A DNA stretch of 64,000 nt. Origin: Faecalibacillus faecis. GTDB lineage: Bacteria > Bacillota_I > Bacilli_A > Erysipelotrichales > Coprobacillaceae. Of the stretch, positions 53,992 through 63,972 are shown in pieces. A program made the position numbers and the translations under genes. The DNA is taken from assembly GCF_003024675.1 (NCBI RefSeq), contig NZ_PYLP01000001.1, positions 284,324 through 348,323 of the forward strand. Direction: 5' to 3'. The stretch's first letter is position 1. Every line of letters begins with the position of its first letter. The notes under the pieces are model-generated. The model saw nothing but the letters and a program-made list of their open reading frames with translations. It had not been told where the DNA came from and made no database searches.

Positions 53992-54885
53992 ATGCATTAT
54001 AAAAACGTAAATGGAATTTTATCCAATCAAAATACCATGAATTTATATAGAGGATGTCAACACGGGTGTATTTATTGTGATTCAAGAAGTGCATGTTATC
54101 ACTTTGATCATGACTTTGAAGATATAGAAGTAAAAGAAAATGCCTTAGTCTTATTAGAAAATTGTTTAAAACACAAAAGAAAAAAATGTATGATTCAAAT
54201 GGGTTCAATGTGTGATCCTTATATGCCTTTAGAAAATGAATTAAATCATGTAAGAAAAGCTTTGGAATTAATTGATCACTATGGTTTTGGAGTAACGCTT
54301 ATTACGAAATCAGATCTAGTTTTAAGAGATGTTGATTTATTGAAAAAAATCAACCAGAAAACAAAGTGTGTAGTTCAAATGACACTGACAACATATGATG
54401 AAGAATTATGTCAAAAACTAGAACCTCATGTATGTACGACAAAAAAACGTATTGAAGTTTTAAAAGAATTAAATAAACAAGGAATACCAACAATCGTTTG
54501 GTTAACGCCAATCTTACCTTTTATTAATGATACAAAAGAAAACATCGTGGCTATTTTAAAAGGATGTTTTGAAGCAGGTGTCAAAGGGGTTATATGTTTT
54601 GGCATGGGAGTTACTTTAAGAGAAGGAAGTCGAGATTACTATTATCAACAACTTGATCAACTTTTTCCCGGTATGAAAGAAAAGTATCAATCAACGTATA
54701 ATGATCAATATACGCTTAATAGTCCGCATAATCGAGAATTAATGAATCTCTTCTTTGAAAAATGCCAACAATATCATATGATGTGTAATTATCCAGAAAT
54801 CTTTGCTTATTTACAAGAATTTGAAACTAAAATTGAAGTCAAAGAAAAAGAAAGTCAATCATTTGAACAACTTTCTCTCTTTTAA
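53992..54885 (+). CDS. Radical SAM protein (SPL-like family)
   Basis: A 297-residue radical SAM protein with the cluster motif CQHGCIYCD at about residues 23-31 (CxxxCxxC), followed by GSMCDPYMPLE and TKSDLVLRD, which match the SPL-like branch (spore photoproduct lyase relatives). The end QSFEQLSLF is a conserved tail of this group. The reaction is unknown. A GGAGG site precedes the ATG. Confidence 0.88.
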   Translation: MHYKNVNGILSNQNTMNLYRGCQHGCIYCDSRSACYHFDHDFEDIEVKENALVLLENCLKHKRKKCMIQMGSMCDPYMPLENELNHVRKALELIDHYGFGVTLITKSDLVLRDVDLLKKINQKTKCVVQMTLTTYDEELCQKLEPHVCTTKKRIEVLKELNKQGIPTIVWLTPILPFINDTKENIVAILKGCFEAGVKGVICFGMGVTLREGSRDYYYQQLDQLFPGMKEKYQSTYNDQYTLNSPHNRELMNLFFEKCQQYHMMCNYPEIFAYLQEFETKIEVKEKESQSFEQLSLF

Positions 54886-54909
54886 AAAGATGTTTTCACA
54901 TCTTTTTTT
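54884..54909 (+). terminator. Terminator between the radical SAM and HIT genes
   Basis: Stem AAAAAGATG / CATCTTTTT with T tail, between convergent genes. Confidence 0.8.
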
Positions 54910-55309
54910 ATTTTGTAATTTTTTTATAAACTTCATCTAAATCAACGTCATTACTATGATCCGTAAATTCAATCTTAAGTTCATTTTCATCATATCTAGG
55001 TAAAATATGAATATGGAAATGATGAACTGTTTGTCCAGCTACTTCATTTGTATTTGTAAGAACATTGACACCTTTAGCATCCAATTTTTCAACAATTTGA
55101 TTAGCTAGATTTTTAACTATTTTCATTACATGAGCTAAAGTTTCATCATCTACTTCTAAAATATTTGCATAGTGTTTTTTAGGAATGACAAGAGTATGTC
55201 CATAAGTAGCTTGTGATAAATCTAAAAAAGCCATGCATTCATCATCTTCATAAACAATCTTTCCAGGAATTTCTTTATTAATTATTTTACAAAAAATACA
55301 ATCACTCAT
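54908..55309 (-). CDS. HIT family nucleotide hydrolase
   Basis: The 133-residue HIT protein has CIFCKI at the N-terminus and the histidine triad HFHIHILPR at the C-terminus. Such proteins hydrolyse nucleoside phosphoramidates or dinucleoside polyphosphates. The ATG at 55309 has GGAGG about eight bases upstream; the ATG at 55324 lies upstream of that ribosome site. It lies downstream of the two PrsA-like genes but is separated by a terminator. Confidence 0.93.
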   Translation of the reverse strand: MSDCIFCKIINKEIPGKIVYEDDECMAFLDLSQATYGHTLVIPKKHYANILEVDDETLAHVMKIVKNLANQIVEKLDAKGVNVLTNTNEVAGQTVHHFHIHILPRYDENELKIEFTDHSNDVDLDEVYKKITK

Positions 55310-55339
55310 TTTTTCTTCCTCCATAGCTTTATTTTAATG

Positions 55340-55369
55340 CAAAAAAAGAATAAGGTCGAGACCTTATTC
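55340..55369 (-). terminator. Terminator of the PrsA-like operon
   Basis: Perfect stem GAATAAGGTC / GACCTTATTC followed on the minus strand by a T7 run; it overlaps the stop of the upstream gene. Confidence 0.88.
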
Positions 55370-56275
55370 AAAATAATTTTTAGATGTTTTTTTAATTGCT
55401 TTTTTAATACTTGGTTCATAAACATCAAAGTTGTATTTTCTTAAATAATAAGTTTCACATTTTGTAGTGAAGTCAGATAAAGAAGTTAAACCTTTCTTGA
55501 TTTCATCTTTTAAATTAGATTTATCTGTATTATAAACCCAAACAACAGCATATTTTGATTCAGAGGTTTTAATAGCTTTAGCATAAATACCGTCTTTTGT
55601 AAATTTATCTAATTTTTTAACAATTTTAGAATCTAAATCACTACTTTTTTTAGTGACCATTCCAGCATCTGTACCACTATTTTCATCAAAATAAGTTGTA
55701 AATGATGTTTCGTTAGTAATATCTTTAATAATTTTTAAAGCTTGCGATTCTGTATCAACTGTAAAATATTTAATATATTTTACTTTGTATTGCTTTACTA
55801 AGCTTTTAAAATTTTTATCAACATATTTTTCTTGTAAAAGTTGTAATTTTGCATTTGGTGTAATGACTTGTTTAATGAAATCATCTTCATCTTTATATCC
55901 AGCATCTGTAGCGTAAGTATTTAAATCACTTGTCCCAGCGTATTGTAAGTATTGGTTTTTTAGTTCATCAACTTTAGAGTTGATAGCATCTTGATCAGTG
56001 ATTTCTTTATCAGCAACATAGTTAATAGCTGTATTTAAAGTCATGTTAGAACCATCATTATCTAATAAATAGTTATAAATATCATCTTTTGTAACTGTGA
56101 TATCTGCTGTTTTAACTATGGCTTTATCACCGTTAGAAACATGAGTTACATAAGAATCTTCTTTGTTTTTGAAACTGTTATAAAAGGCATAACCACAACC
56201 ACCAATTAAACAGATACATACGATAATGATAAGTAAACGATATTGGTAAAGTTTATCTCTCCATGTGTTTTTCAT
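55364..56275 (-). CDS. PrsA/SurA-like membrane-anchored foldase, divergent
   Basis: A 303-residue protein with a short cytoplasmic N-terminus, one membrane helix (LLIIIVCICLIGGCGYAFY) and an extracellular part resembling PrsA-like chaperones (SurA_N-type helices, then KYIKYFTVDTESQALKIIKD, a degenerate parvulin segment). The parvulin active-site residues are not clearly kept, so it may act as a chaperone only. It overlaps the next upstream prsA-like gene by one base, forming a two-gene operon. Confidence 0.75.
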   Translation of the reverse strand: MKNTWRDKLYQYRLLIIIVCICLIGGCGYAFYNSFKNKEDSYVTHVSNGDKAIVKTADITVTKDDIYNYLLDNDGSNMTLNTAINYVADKEITDQDAINSKVDELKNQYLQYAGTSDLNTYATDAGYKDEDDFIKQVITPNAKLQLLQEKYVDKNFKSLVKQYKVKYIKYFTVDTESQALKIIKDITNETSFTTYFDENSGTDAGMVTKKSSDLDSKIVKKLDKFTKDGIYAKAIKTSESKYAVVWVYNTDKSNLKDEIKKGLTSLSDFTTKCETYYLRKYNFDVYEPSIKKAIKKTSKNYFE

Positions 56276-57270
56276 TAGGCTTCACCTCTTTTTGTTTTTC
56301 TTTCATCTAAAGCGTTTTTAACAACTTCTTGTACAATTTTTTTGATTGATTTGTCTTTATAAGTTACTTTATATGAGTCATATACAACATATTGTAAGTA
56401 ATCATCATAAGCGAGTAATGGTGAATCAATATCTGTTTTCTTTAATTCTTTCTTTAAAGCTTTTTTATTTGTGTTTGTTACTTTAACAAAGTAATAACCA
56501 TCCGTTCCTGCAATTGCATCAGAAACTTGTCCTTCACTTAATGAGTTAATAGCATTAAAAACATTTTCTCCATAAGAATCACTAATACCAGCAGTATCTT
56601 TTGTATCAACGATACCTATAGATCCTTTTTTCTTAGAAGTTGTAGAATCATTAGAATAATCTTGAGCAATGTCACCAAATGATTTATCTGTATTGTTGAT
56701 TAATTCTTTGACTTCGTTTATTTTAGAGTTTTCATCGTCAGTAAGTGAACTTGTATCAGAAACAGAAATTTTAATTAAACTTACATATTTTGGTGAACAT
56801 TGTTGATAGTAATCATTAAAAACATCATCGAAGTTATCATCAATATAATCTAATAAAAAGTTTGCATATTGGATCTGTTTGATCATTTTTTCGCGATACT
56901 GTTTCATGTTTGTATATCCCGCAGATTTTAATTGTTGATTAAGTGTTGATTTGTAATTATCGCCATATTGATTTTTATAGTAAGATTTAATTTGGCTGAT
57001 AATAGTGTCAGCATCTTCTTCCATATCTTCGTTTACTGGGAATTTTTTATCAATTAAGTTTTGTAATACAGCATTAAAGACAGTTGAATTCTTGCTAGAA
57101 GAATCTAAAACATCTTTATAAAGATCATCAGCAAAAATGTTTTTTGTTTTATTTCCTTTAGAAAGGGACGCTACAACATATTTAGAATCCACTTTTTTAG
57201 CGGATGATGAACATCCTGTTAAAAGGCAACTGCTTACAAGTAATGCCGCAGCACACTTTTTAAGTTTCAT
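56275..57270 (-). CDS. prsA: PrsA-like peptidyl-prolyl isomerase lipoprotein
   Basis: A 331-residue lipoprotein (lipobox LTGC at residues about 17-20). It has a SurA_N-like helical segment (VFNAVLQNLIDKKFPVNEDM...) and a central parvulin domain: YVSLIKISV, then SFGDIAQDYSNDSTTSKKKG, IGIVDT and the end block GQVSDAIAGTDGYYFVKVT. PrsA proteins fold secreted proteins outside the membrane. GGAGG precedes the ATG. The neighbouring gene is a second, degenerate family member. Confidence 0.88.
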   Translation of the reverse strand: MKLKKCAAALLVSSCLLTGCSSSAKKVDSKYVVASLSKGNKTKNIFADDLYKDVLDSSSKNSTVFNAVLQNLIDKKFPVNEDMEEDADTIISQIKSYYKNQYGDNYKSTLNQQLKSAGYTNMKQYREKMIKQIQYANFLLDYIDDNFDDVFNDYYQQCSPKYVSLIKISVSDTSSLTDDENSKINEVKELINNTDKSFGDIAQDYSNDSTTSKKKGSIGIVDTKDTAGISDSYGENVFNAINSLSEGQVSDAIAGTDGYYFVKVTNTNKKALKKELKKTDIDSPLLAYDDYLQYVVYDSYKVTYKDKSIKKIVQEVVKNALDERKTKRGEA

Positions 57271-57408
57271 AGTCTTCCTCCTTTATATATGACTTTAAAA
57301 GTATACTATTTTTTCCCATTGATTTCAATATTGTGGGCAAAAACACACGGTCAACCATAATTCTTACATAATTTATATTAAAAGGGAAAATGGAAGGAGG
57401 GGGTTGTT

Positions 57409-57483
57409 ATGAAGTGTGAAAATTCATTTACACTTGTTTTAGTGTTATTTATTTTATTAGTGATTATTTGTAATATGTTATAA
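57409..57483 (+). CDS. YjcZ-like small membrane peptide
   Basis: A 24-residue ORF reading MKCENSFTLVLVLFILLVII, then CNML. The FTLVLVLFILLVII core is the hallmark of the YjcZ family of tiny sporulation-associated membrane peptides. GGAGGGGG lies about seven bases upstream. The gene is between divergent prsA and a terminator. A sporulation role is inferred from the family. Confidence 0.65.
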   Translation: MKCENSFTLVLVLFILLVIICNML

Positions 57484-57513
57484 AAAATGCTTAGCAAATC
57501 GCTAAGCATTTTG
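57484..57513 (+). terminator. Bidirectional terminator
   Basis: Stem AAAATGCTTAGC / GCTAAGCATTTT with a five-base loop, flanked by A and T runs, between convergent genes. Confidence 0.88.
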
Positions 57514-58581
57514 TGTAGGCGGATTGTATTGAAGATAAACACGATAACTAATTTTTATAGTCACTAGAATTGGCATGGCAATAATCATTCCCCAAGCACC
57601 AAAAAGTGTTGATCCGGTAAGAATACCAAATAAAACCCACATAATTGATAAATCAATTTTTGATGAATAAATTTTTGGTTGAATGACATATGGTACAACA
57701 TTTGATTGAATAAAAATCAAAATAAGTAAAATAACAAGTTTTGTTGTTCCCATTGTAATAGATGTCACTATTCCAAGCATATTTGCAACAATTGGTCCTA
57801 CATAAGGAATAATTGAACTAATAGCTGAAAAAACGCCAAGTAAAATCCAATTAGGATGACCAATTGTTAAATAAACAAAGGCTGTTGTAATTCCTTGAAC
57901 AAGTGCGCTGATGGCAAAAGCTTCAATGTATTCAATTAAAGAAAAATTGATTTCTTTTAAATAAACAGGTAAATTTTTATCAAATTTTCCTGCAAAATAA
58001 TTGATTGTTTTACGTATATTTTCGAATTTTAATGACATATAGATTGCAAGAATGGAATAAATCAAACCGTTTCCAATTTTAACAATAACAGAATTTAAAA
58101 CATCAAAAGTTGTATTTAAGACTGTCATATCTTGTAAAAGTTTTGCAGCTTCACTTTGAATGTATGTCGTTATTTCAGAAATATTGAATCCTAAATGAGA
58201 ACGAACAAATTTCGAAATAAAAATCAAACCATCTTCAAAAGCGGGATATAAATCGGTAACACTATTAATAACAAGTGGAATAGCAAGTGAGATAATTAGA
58301 ATCATACAGGCAATAATTCCTACATAAACAAGTGTCACAGATAAACCGCGATTTTTAATATATTTTTGAACCCATTCAATAAGTGGGTTAAAAACATAAG
58401 CAATCGCAAAGGCAATAAAGAATGGCTTTATAATCTTCCAAAAAAGAGCCAGAGCACCACCCCAAACTTCTTTTGTAATATCTAATAATAAAACAATCAA
58501 AGAAAGCATCAGGATATTTAAAAGGGTCTGGGTAATTTTTTTGGATGAAATAACTTGAAATAAAGATTTCAATATTTTCAC
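57502..58581 (-). CDS. AI-2E family transporter
   Basis: A 359-residue membrane protein of the AI-2E (PerM/YdiK) family with about eight helices. Conserved blocks include FFIAFAIAYVFNPLIEWVQK, LGVFSAISSIIPYVGPI and FGILTGSTLFGAWGMIIAMP. The family name reflects autoinducer-2 export in E. coli, but many members are ion exporters. The start has AGGGG upstream. It is divergent from the suf operon. The role is open. Confidence 0.88.
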   Translation of the reverse strand: MKILKSLFQVISSKKITQTLLNILMLSLIVLLLDITKEVWGGALALFWKIIKPFFIAFAIAYVFNPLIEWVQKYIKNRGLSVTLVYVGIIACMILIISLAIPLVINSVTDLYPAFEDGLIFISKFVRSHLGFNISEITTYIQSEAAKLLQDMTVLNTTFDVLNSVIVKIGNGLIYSILAIYMSLKFENIRKTINYFAGKFDKNLPVYLKEINFSLIEYIEAFAISALVQGITTAFVYLTIGHPNWILLGVFSAISSIIPYVGPIVANMLGIVTSITMGTTKLVILLILIFIQSNVVPYVIQPKIYSSKIDLSIMWVLFGILTGSTLFGAWGMIIAMPILVTIKISYRVYLQYNPPTQNA

Positions 58582-58715
58582 ATAATCACCCCTTTGTTTA
58601 AATAATATATCATATTTTGGATATAATATAAATTGTTAATACAAAAGATTATCACATTCGTTGTTTTTTTTTGGACATTTTAGTAAAATGTTTTGGGTAG
58701 AAAGGGGCTTGATTT

Positions 58716-59528
58716 ATGTCAACTTTAAAAATAGAAAATTTACATGTAAGTATTGATGATCGAGAAATATTAAAAGGAATTGATTTAACCATCAATACAG
58801 GAGAAATACATGCATTAATGGGACCTAATGGTAATGGAAAGTCTACATTATTATCTGCTATCATGGGAAATCCAAAATACCAAGTAACTAAGGGAAGTAT
58901 TTACTTGGATGGTCAAAATGTCTTAGAAATGACAGTCGATGAAAGATCGAAAGCAGGAATTTTTTTAGGAATGCAATATCCTCAAGAAATTCCAGGAGTT
59001 GTCACTTCTGACTTTTTAAGGGCTGCACTTAATGCACATCAAGAAAAACCAGTATCTTTATTTAAATTTATTAAAGAACTAGATAAAAATATTGCTGATT
59101 TAAAAATGGATGAAAACTTAGCACATCGTTATTTAAACGAAGGTTTCTCTGGTGGAGAAAAGAAAAGAAATGAAATTTTACAAATGAAACTTTTGAAACC
59201 AAAATTTGCATTATTAGATGAAATTGATTCAGGATTAGATGTTGATGCTTTAAAAATTGTTTCAGAAGCAATTAATGATATGAAATCTGAATCATTTGGA
59301 TGTGTGATGGTTTCACACTATGAAAGATTATTTGAACTTGTACCACCAACACATGTTCATATTTTAGTCGATGGAAAAATTGTTTTAAGTGGTGGACAAG
59401 AATTAATTGATCGTATCGATAAAGAAGGTTATCGTTGGGTTAAAGAATTAGGTTTTGAATTTGAAACTGAAGAAGAAAGACAACCAATCGTTTTAGGTAG
59501 TTGTGGAAACAAGGTTAAAGCAAAATAA
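58716..59528 (+). CDS. sufC: Fe-S assembly ATPase SufC
   Basis: A 270-residue ABC-type ATPase: Walker A GPNGNGKST, a Q-loop FLGMQYPQEIPGV, signature GFSGGEKKRNEI and Walker B ALLDEIDSGLD. SufC forms a complex with SufB and SufD that assembles iron-sulfur clusters. AGAAAGGGG precedes the start. It opens the operon sufC-D-S-U-B and is coupled to sufD by TAATG. Confidence 0.95.
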   Translation: MSTLKIENLHVSIDDREILKGIDLTINTGEIHALMGPNGNGKSTLLSAIMGNPKYQVTKGSIYLDGQNVLEMTVDERSKAGIFLGMQYPQEIPGVVTSDFLRAALNAHQEKPVSLFKFIKELDKNIADLKMDENLAHRYLNEGFSGGEKKRNEILQMKLLKPKFALLDEIDSGLDVDALKIVSEAINDMKSESFGCVMVSHYERLFELVPPTHVHILVDGKIVLSGGQELIDRIDKEGYRWVKELGFEFETEEERQPIVLGSCGNKVKAK

Positions 59529-60427
59529 TGAGTAGATTAACAGATATTGACAATTATCTTGTTGTTGAAAATGGTCAAATCAAAGAATCAACTTTTAAAC
59601 AAGATATTCAAATTCAAAATCAAATTTTAACAATCAATGAAGATGCTAAAGTACAAATCATCTACAAAGCAACACAAGAAGGAGATTATCAATTTGATAT
59701 CACACTTAAAGAACGTTTACATGTAGATTTGATTGAAATGTATGAAGCATCTACAAAATGTAGATTTACAAAAAATATTAAAGTTAATGAATCTTGTGAA
59801 GTATTAAGATATGTTGAAAAAAACAGTCATGAAAATATTTCTATTGATTTGGATGAAAATGTGGATGTTTGTGCCAACGCCCATATTTCATGTGCCTATG
59901 TTGAACTTACAGATTATTCAACTTTTAGTAAAGTGAAATACCAATTACTTGAAGAAGGAGCAAGTGCAAGACTTCGTTTAGCTTCTTTAAGTAAAGAACT
60001 AGAACATAAACATTATGAAATGACTTTAGAACATCTTGCGCCTCATACATATGGGGATATGGATAACTATGGTATTGTTAAATCAAAAGCAAGTTTATTG
60101 ATTGATGGAATTGGTCGTATTCATAAAGGAATGTATCAATCGGATACGCATCAAACAAACAAAATCATTGTTTTTGATGAAGGTTGCAAAGCCCAAGCAA
60201 ATCCTTATTTATATATTGATGAATATGATGTTAAAGCAAGTCATGGAGCTAGTGTTGGAAAAATTGATGAAGATCATCTTTACTATTTACAATCACGTGG
60301 TCTTTCTAAACAAGATGCGATGCACCTTGTTACTTATGGGTATTTCTTGCCTGTGTTAGAGTTTATTAGTGTTGATTCACTTAAAGAAAGATTCTCTGAT
60401 GTATTAAAAGAAAAGGTGGGATTATAA
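59528..60427 (+). CDS. sufD: Fe-S assembly scaffold SufD
   Basis: A 299-residue SufD, shorter than enteric SufD (about 420) and similar to other Firmicutes of this group. The C-terminal part carries KASLLIDGIGRIHKGMYQSD, CKAQANPYLYIDEYDVKASH and LYYLQSRGLSKQDAMHLVTYG, the conserved beta-helix/helix region. SufD partners SufB on the scaffold. It shares start/stop overlaps with both neighbours (TAATG at 59526 and at 60425). Confidence 0.93.
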   Translation: MSRLTDIDNYLVVENGQIKESTFKQDIQIQNQILTINEDAKVQIIYKATQEGDYQFDITLKERLHVDLIEMYEASTKCRFTKNIKVNESCEVLRYVEKNSHENISIDLDENVDVCANAHISCAYVELTDYSTFSKVKYQLLEEGASARLRLASLSKELEHKHYEMTLEHLAPHTYGDMDNYGIVKSKASLLIDGIGRIHKGMYQSDTHQTNKIIVFDEGCKAQANPYLYIDEYDVKASHGASVGKIDEDHLYYLQSRGLSKQDAMHLVTYGYFLPVLEFISVDSLKERFSDVLKEKVGL

Positions 60428-61650
60428 TGATTGATGTTTCAAAAATCAGAAATGATTTTCCAATGCTTGAAAAAACTATGCATGGGAAACCACTTATTTA
60501 TTTAGATAATGGGGCAACTACTTTAAAACCACAATGTGTTATTGATAGCGTATGTGATTATCTTACAAATTATTCAGGAAATGCACATCGTGGAGATTAT
60601 GATTTATCACATGAAGTGGATACTAAGTTTGAACATGTACGCAGTATCGTTGCCGATTTTATTCATTGTAAACCAGAAGAAGTTGTTTATACCTATGGTT
60701 CTTCGGATAGTTTAAATATGGTTGCTTTTGGCTATGGAATGACACATTTAAAAGAGGAAGATGAAATTTTAATTACGCTTGCAGAACATGCTAGTAATAC
60801 ACTTCCTTGGTTTGAAGTAGCTAAACATACTGGAGCTGTTGTTAAATATATTGACCTTGATAAAGAAGGAAAAGTTACTTTAGAAAATGTCCAAAAAGCA
60901 GTTAATGAAAATACAAAAATTATTTCAATTGCACAAATTACTAATGTTTTAGGGTATTTAGCGCCAATTAAAGAAATCTGTGCTTTTGCTCATCAACATG
61001 ATATTGTGGTTTGTGTAGATGGTGCTCAAAGTGCACCTCATCATGTAATCGATGTAGAAGATTTAGATGTTGATTTCTTTGCCTTTTCAGGACATAAAAT
61101 GTGTGGACCTACAGGTGTAGGCGTGCTTTATGGTAAATATCATTTACTTGAAGAAATGACACCAACACGTTTTGGTGGAGGGAGCAATGCACGTTATAAC
61201 AGTTGTGGTTTAGTGAAGTTAAAAAATGCACCAACAAAATTTGAATCGGGGACACCAAATATCGAAGGTGTTATTGGTCTTGGTAGTGCAATCGAATATT
61301 TACAAAAAATTGGTATGAAAAATATTGAAGAACATGAAGCGATGCTTCGTAAATATGCGATTGAAAAGATGAAAGAATTGGATAACATTGAAATTTACAA
61401 TGAAAATGGGGTAGGACCTATTGCTTTCAATATTAAAAATGTCTTTTCTCAAGATGGCGCTTCTTTATTTAATACTTATGGTATTGCTATTCGTGCAGGA
61501 CAACATTGTGCGAAAATTTTAGATGAATATCTACATGTTTCACAAACGTTAAGAGCTTCATTCTATTTCTACAATACAAAAGAAGAAATAGATCAGTTTA
61601 TTGAAGTATGTAAGAAAGGGGATGACTTTTTAGATGCCTTCTTTGGATAA
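60427..61650 (+). CDS. sufS: Cysteine desulfurase SufS
   Basis: A 407-residue PLP enzyme with PLIYLDNGATTLKP, THEHASN-like AEHASNTLPW, CVDGAQSAPHH, PLP Lys in FFAFSGHKMCGPTGVG and active-site Cys in RAGQHCAK. It takes sulfur from cysteine and passes it to SufU. Overlaps sufU by 17 bases, indicating coupled translation. Confidence 0.96.
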   Translation: MIDVSKIRNDFPMLEKTMHGKPLIYLDNGATTLKPQCVIDSVCDYLTNYSGNAHRGDYDLSHEVDTKFEHVRSIVADFIHCKPEEVVYTYGSSDSLNMVAFGYGMTHLKEEDEILITLAEHASNTLPWFEVAKHTGAVVKYIDLDKEGKVTLENVQKAVNENTKIISIAQITNVLGYLAPIKEICAFAHQHDIVVCVDGAQSAPHHVIDVEDLDVDFFAFSGHKMCGPTGVGVLYGKYHLLEEMTPTRFGGGSNARYNSCGLVKLKNAPTKFESGTPNIEGVIGLGSAIEYLQKIGMKNIEEHEAMLRKYAIEKMKELDNIEIYNENGVGPIAFNIKNVFSQDGASLFNTYGIAIRAGQHCAKILDEYLHVSQTLRASFYFYNTKEEIDQFIEVCKKGDDFLDAFFG

Positions 61651-62086
61651 TATGATGCTTCGCCAAATTATCATGGATCATTATGAAAATCCACGTAATC
61701 ATGAATTGGTAGAAGATGATAGCTATAAAAAAGTCAATATGGATAGTGAAACTTGTATTGATAATATTGATATACAAGCAAAAATAGAAGATGGAGTTAT
61801 AAAAGATATTCGTTTTGATGGCGAAGCATGTGCAATTTGTACATCAAGCACTTCTATTATGACAGAATTATTAATTGGTAAAACAATTGATGAAGCAAGA
61901 GTTATTATTAAAAATTATATGAATATGATTTTTGAAAAAGACTATGATCCTGAGATATTAGAAGAAGCAATTGCTTTTTATAACACTCATAAACAAGCAA
62001 ATCGAATTAAATGTGCAACTCTTGGATGGAAAGGAATTACACAATTAATTGATGAAAGTGAAAAGGAGGATACTCATGGAAAATGA
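61634..62086 (+). CDS. sufU: Zinc-dependent sulfurtransferase SufU
   Basis: A 150-residue IscU-fold protein with [13 protein letters not shown], the first Cys in METC-like [19 protein letters not shown] and the last in [12 protein letters not shown]. In Firmicutes SufU receives persulfide sulfur from SufS rather than serving as a scaffold. The ATG at 61634 is within sufS, about eleven bases after AAGGGGA. Confidence 0.93.
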   Translation: MPSLDNMMLRQIIMDHYENPRNHELVEDDSYKKVNMDSETCIDNIDIQAKIEDGVIKDIRFDGEACAICTSSTSIMTELLIGKTIDEARVIIKNYMNMIFEKDYDPEILEEAIAFYNTHKQANRIKCATLGWKGITQLIDESEKEDTHGK

Positions 62087-63455
62087 TGAAACAATGATTC
62101 CTGATAAGGATGTCTCTGTTTTTAAAACACCAAAGGGAATTAATGAAGATATCGTTAGAGAAATCTCAGCCATTAAAGGGGAACCTGAATGGATGTTAGA
62201 GTATCGTTTAAAAGCACTCGATTGTTTTTTGAAAAAACCAATGCCTACTTGGGGTGTTGATTTAAGTCGTGTGGATTTTGATGAATATACGTATTATATT
62301 CGTCCTTCTGATAAACAAACAAATAAATGGGAAGAAGTTCCTGAAACGATCAAAGATACTTTTAATAAATTAGGAATTCCTGAAGCAGAACAAAAATATT
62401 TATCAGGGGTTACAACACAATACGAATCAGAAGTGGTTTATCATAATATGTTAAAAGAAGTTCAAGAAAAAGGGGTTATTTTCTTAGATATTGATAGTGG
62501 TTTAAGAGAATATCCAGAACTTTTTAAGAAATATTTTGATACAGTTATTCCTTATAATGATAACAAGTTTTCAGCTTTAAATGGAGCTGTATGGTCTGGA
62601 GGTTCCTTTATTTATGTACCACCAGGAGTAAAATTAGAAAAACCTTTACAATCTTATTTCAGAATTAATTCTGAACAAATGGGGCAATTTGAAAGAACAC
62701 TTATTATTGTAGACAAAGGTTCTGATATTCATTATGTGGAAGGATGCACAGCACCAAATTATTCAAAAGACTCATTACATACAGGAGTTGTTGAAATTGT
62801 TGTTCTAGAAGGGGCAAAATGTCGTTATACAACAATTCAAAACTGGTCCAATAACATTTTAAATCTTGTTACACAAAGAGCAAAAGTTTATAAAAATGGA
62901 CAAATGGAATGGGTTGATGGAAACATTGGATCGGCTGTTACAATGAAATATCCAACATGTGTTTTAATGGAAGAAGGGGCTAAAGGCTCTTGTATTACTA
63001 TCGCAGTTGCTGGAGAAAACCAAATCATGGATTCTGGGGCTAAAATGATTCATTTAGCACCAAACACTTCAAGTAGTATCGTTTCGAAATCTATCGCTAA
63101 AAATGGCGGTAAAACAAATTATCGTGGATTAGTACAACATAATCCAAAAGCAATCAACGCTAAAAGTAAAGTGGAATGTGATACATTGATCTTAGATCAA
63201 ATTTCAACAAGTGATACAGTTCCAACAAACTATGCACGAAATAATGATTCTTTAATTGAACATGAAGCAACTGTTTCTAAAATCTCTGATGAACAACTTT
63301 TCTATTTAATGTCACGTGGTCTTTCTAAAAAAGATGCCACAGAAATGATTGTTATGGGATTTATTGAACCATTTTCAAGAGAACTTCCAATGGAATATGC
63401 TGTTGAATTAAATCAATTAATTAAAATGGATTTTGGCGAAAATGGAATTGGATAA
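62076..63455 (+). CDS. sufB: Fe-S assembly scaffold SufB
   Basis: A 459-residue Suf[21 protein letters not shown] at the N-terminus, [15 protein letters not shown], a core with [19 protein letters not shown], and C-terminal [20 protein letters not shown] then [15 protein letters not shown]. SufB carries the nascent cluster. The ATG at 62076 follows AAAAGGAGG, whereas the open frame reaches back to 62049. It overlaps sufU and the cyclo-ligase gene. Confidence 0.96.
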   Translation: MENDETMIPDKDVSVFKTPKGINEDIVREISAIKGEPEWMLEYRLKALDCFLKKPMPTWGVDLSRVDFDEYTYYIRPSDKQTNKWEEVPETIKDTFNKLGIPEAEQKYLSGVTTQYESEVVYHNMLKEVQEKGVIFLDIDSGLREYPELFKKYFDTVIPYNDNKFSALNGAVWSGGSFIYVPPGVKLEKPLQSYFRINSEQMGQFERTLIIVDKGSDIHYVEGCTAPNYSKDSLHTGVVEIVVLEGAKCRYTTIQNWSNNILNLVTQRAKVYKNGQMEWVDGNIGSAVTMKYPTCVLMEEGAKGSCITIAVAGENQIMDSGAKMIHLAPNTSSSIVSKSIAKNGGKTNYRGLVQHNPKAINAKSKVECDTLILDQISTSDTVPTNYARNNDSLIEHEATVSKISDEQLFYLMSRGLSKKDATEMIVMGFIEPFSRELPMEYAVELNQLIKMDFGENGIG

Positions 63456-63972
63456 AAAACAATTACGAAAGAAATTAATACAAATGAGATTGACTTTTGA
63501 TGAAAATCAAAAACAATCTCATTTCATTATAGAAAAGTTAAAAAAAGATGTTCATTTTAAGCAAAGTAAAAAAATAGGAATTTACTTGTCTTATAGAAAT
63601 GAAGTAGATACATGGAAATTAATTCAAGAATTCAAGGAAAAAAAAGAATTTTATGTACCGATTGTACGAGGACAAGAAATGTATTTTACAAAGTATAAAG
63701 AACCTATGCAAAAAAACAAATATGGTATTTTAGAACCGGATGAAAAAATAGAAATTAGTAAAAATCAACTCGATTTAATGATCGTACCACTTGTTGGTTA
63801 TAATCAAGACAATTATCGTTTAGGCTATGGAGGGGGCTATTACGATCGTTATTTAAAAAAATATAAGGGTTATACGATTGGTTTAGCTTATACATTCCAA
63901 TATTTAAAAGATTATCAACCTGAATCTTTTGATATTCCACTCAACCAAATTATTACTGACGAAAAAATATAA
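63442..63972 (+). CDS. 5-formyltetrahydrofolate cyclo-ligase
   Basis: A 176-residue ATP-dependent enzyme converting 5-formyl-THF to 5,10-methenyl-THF. The N-terminus has [12 protein letters not shown] (ATP/phosphate binding) and the C-terminus the signature [12 protein letters not shown]. The ATG at 63442 overlaps the sufB stop by 14 bases, so it is translated from the suf message. Its stop lies 28 bases before the window end. No functional link to iron-sulfur assembly is known. Confidence 0.93.
   Translation: MELDKKQLRKKLIQMRLTFDENQKQSHFIIEKLKKDVHFKQSKKIGIYLSYRNEVDTWKLIQEFKEKKEFYVPIVRGQEMYFTKYKEPMQKNKYGILEPDEKIEISKNQLDLMIVPLVGYNQDNYRLGYGGGYYDRYLKKYKGYTIGLAYTFQYLKDYQPESFDIPLNQIITDEKI

Noticed and set aside
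58582..58715. DtxR-like or other metal box ahead of the suf operon
   Set aside because: I searched this interval by eye and saw no TTAG-N6-CTAA or clear operator.
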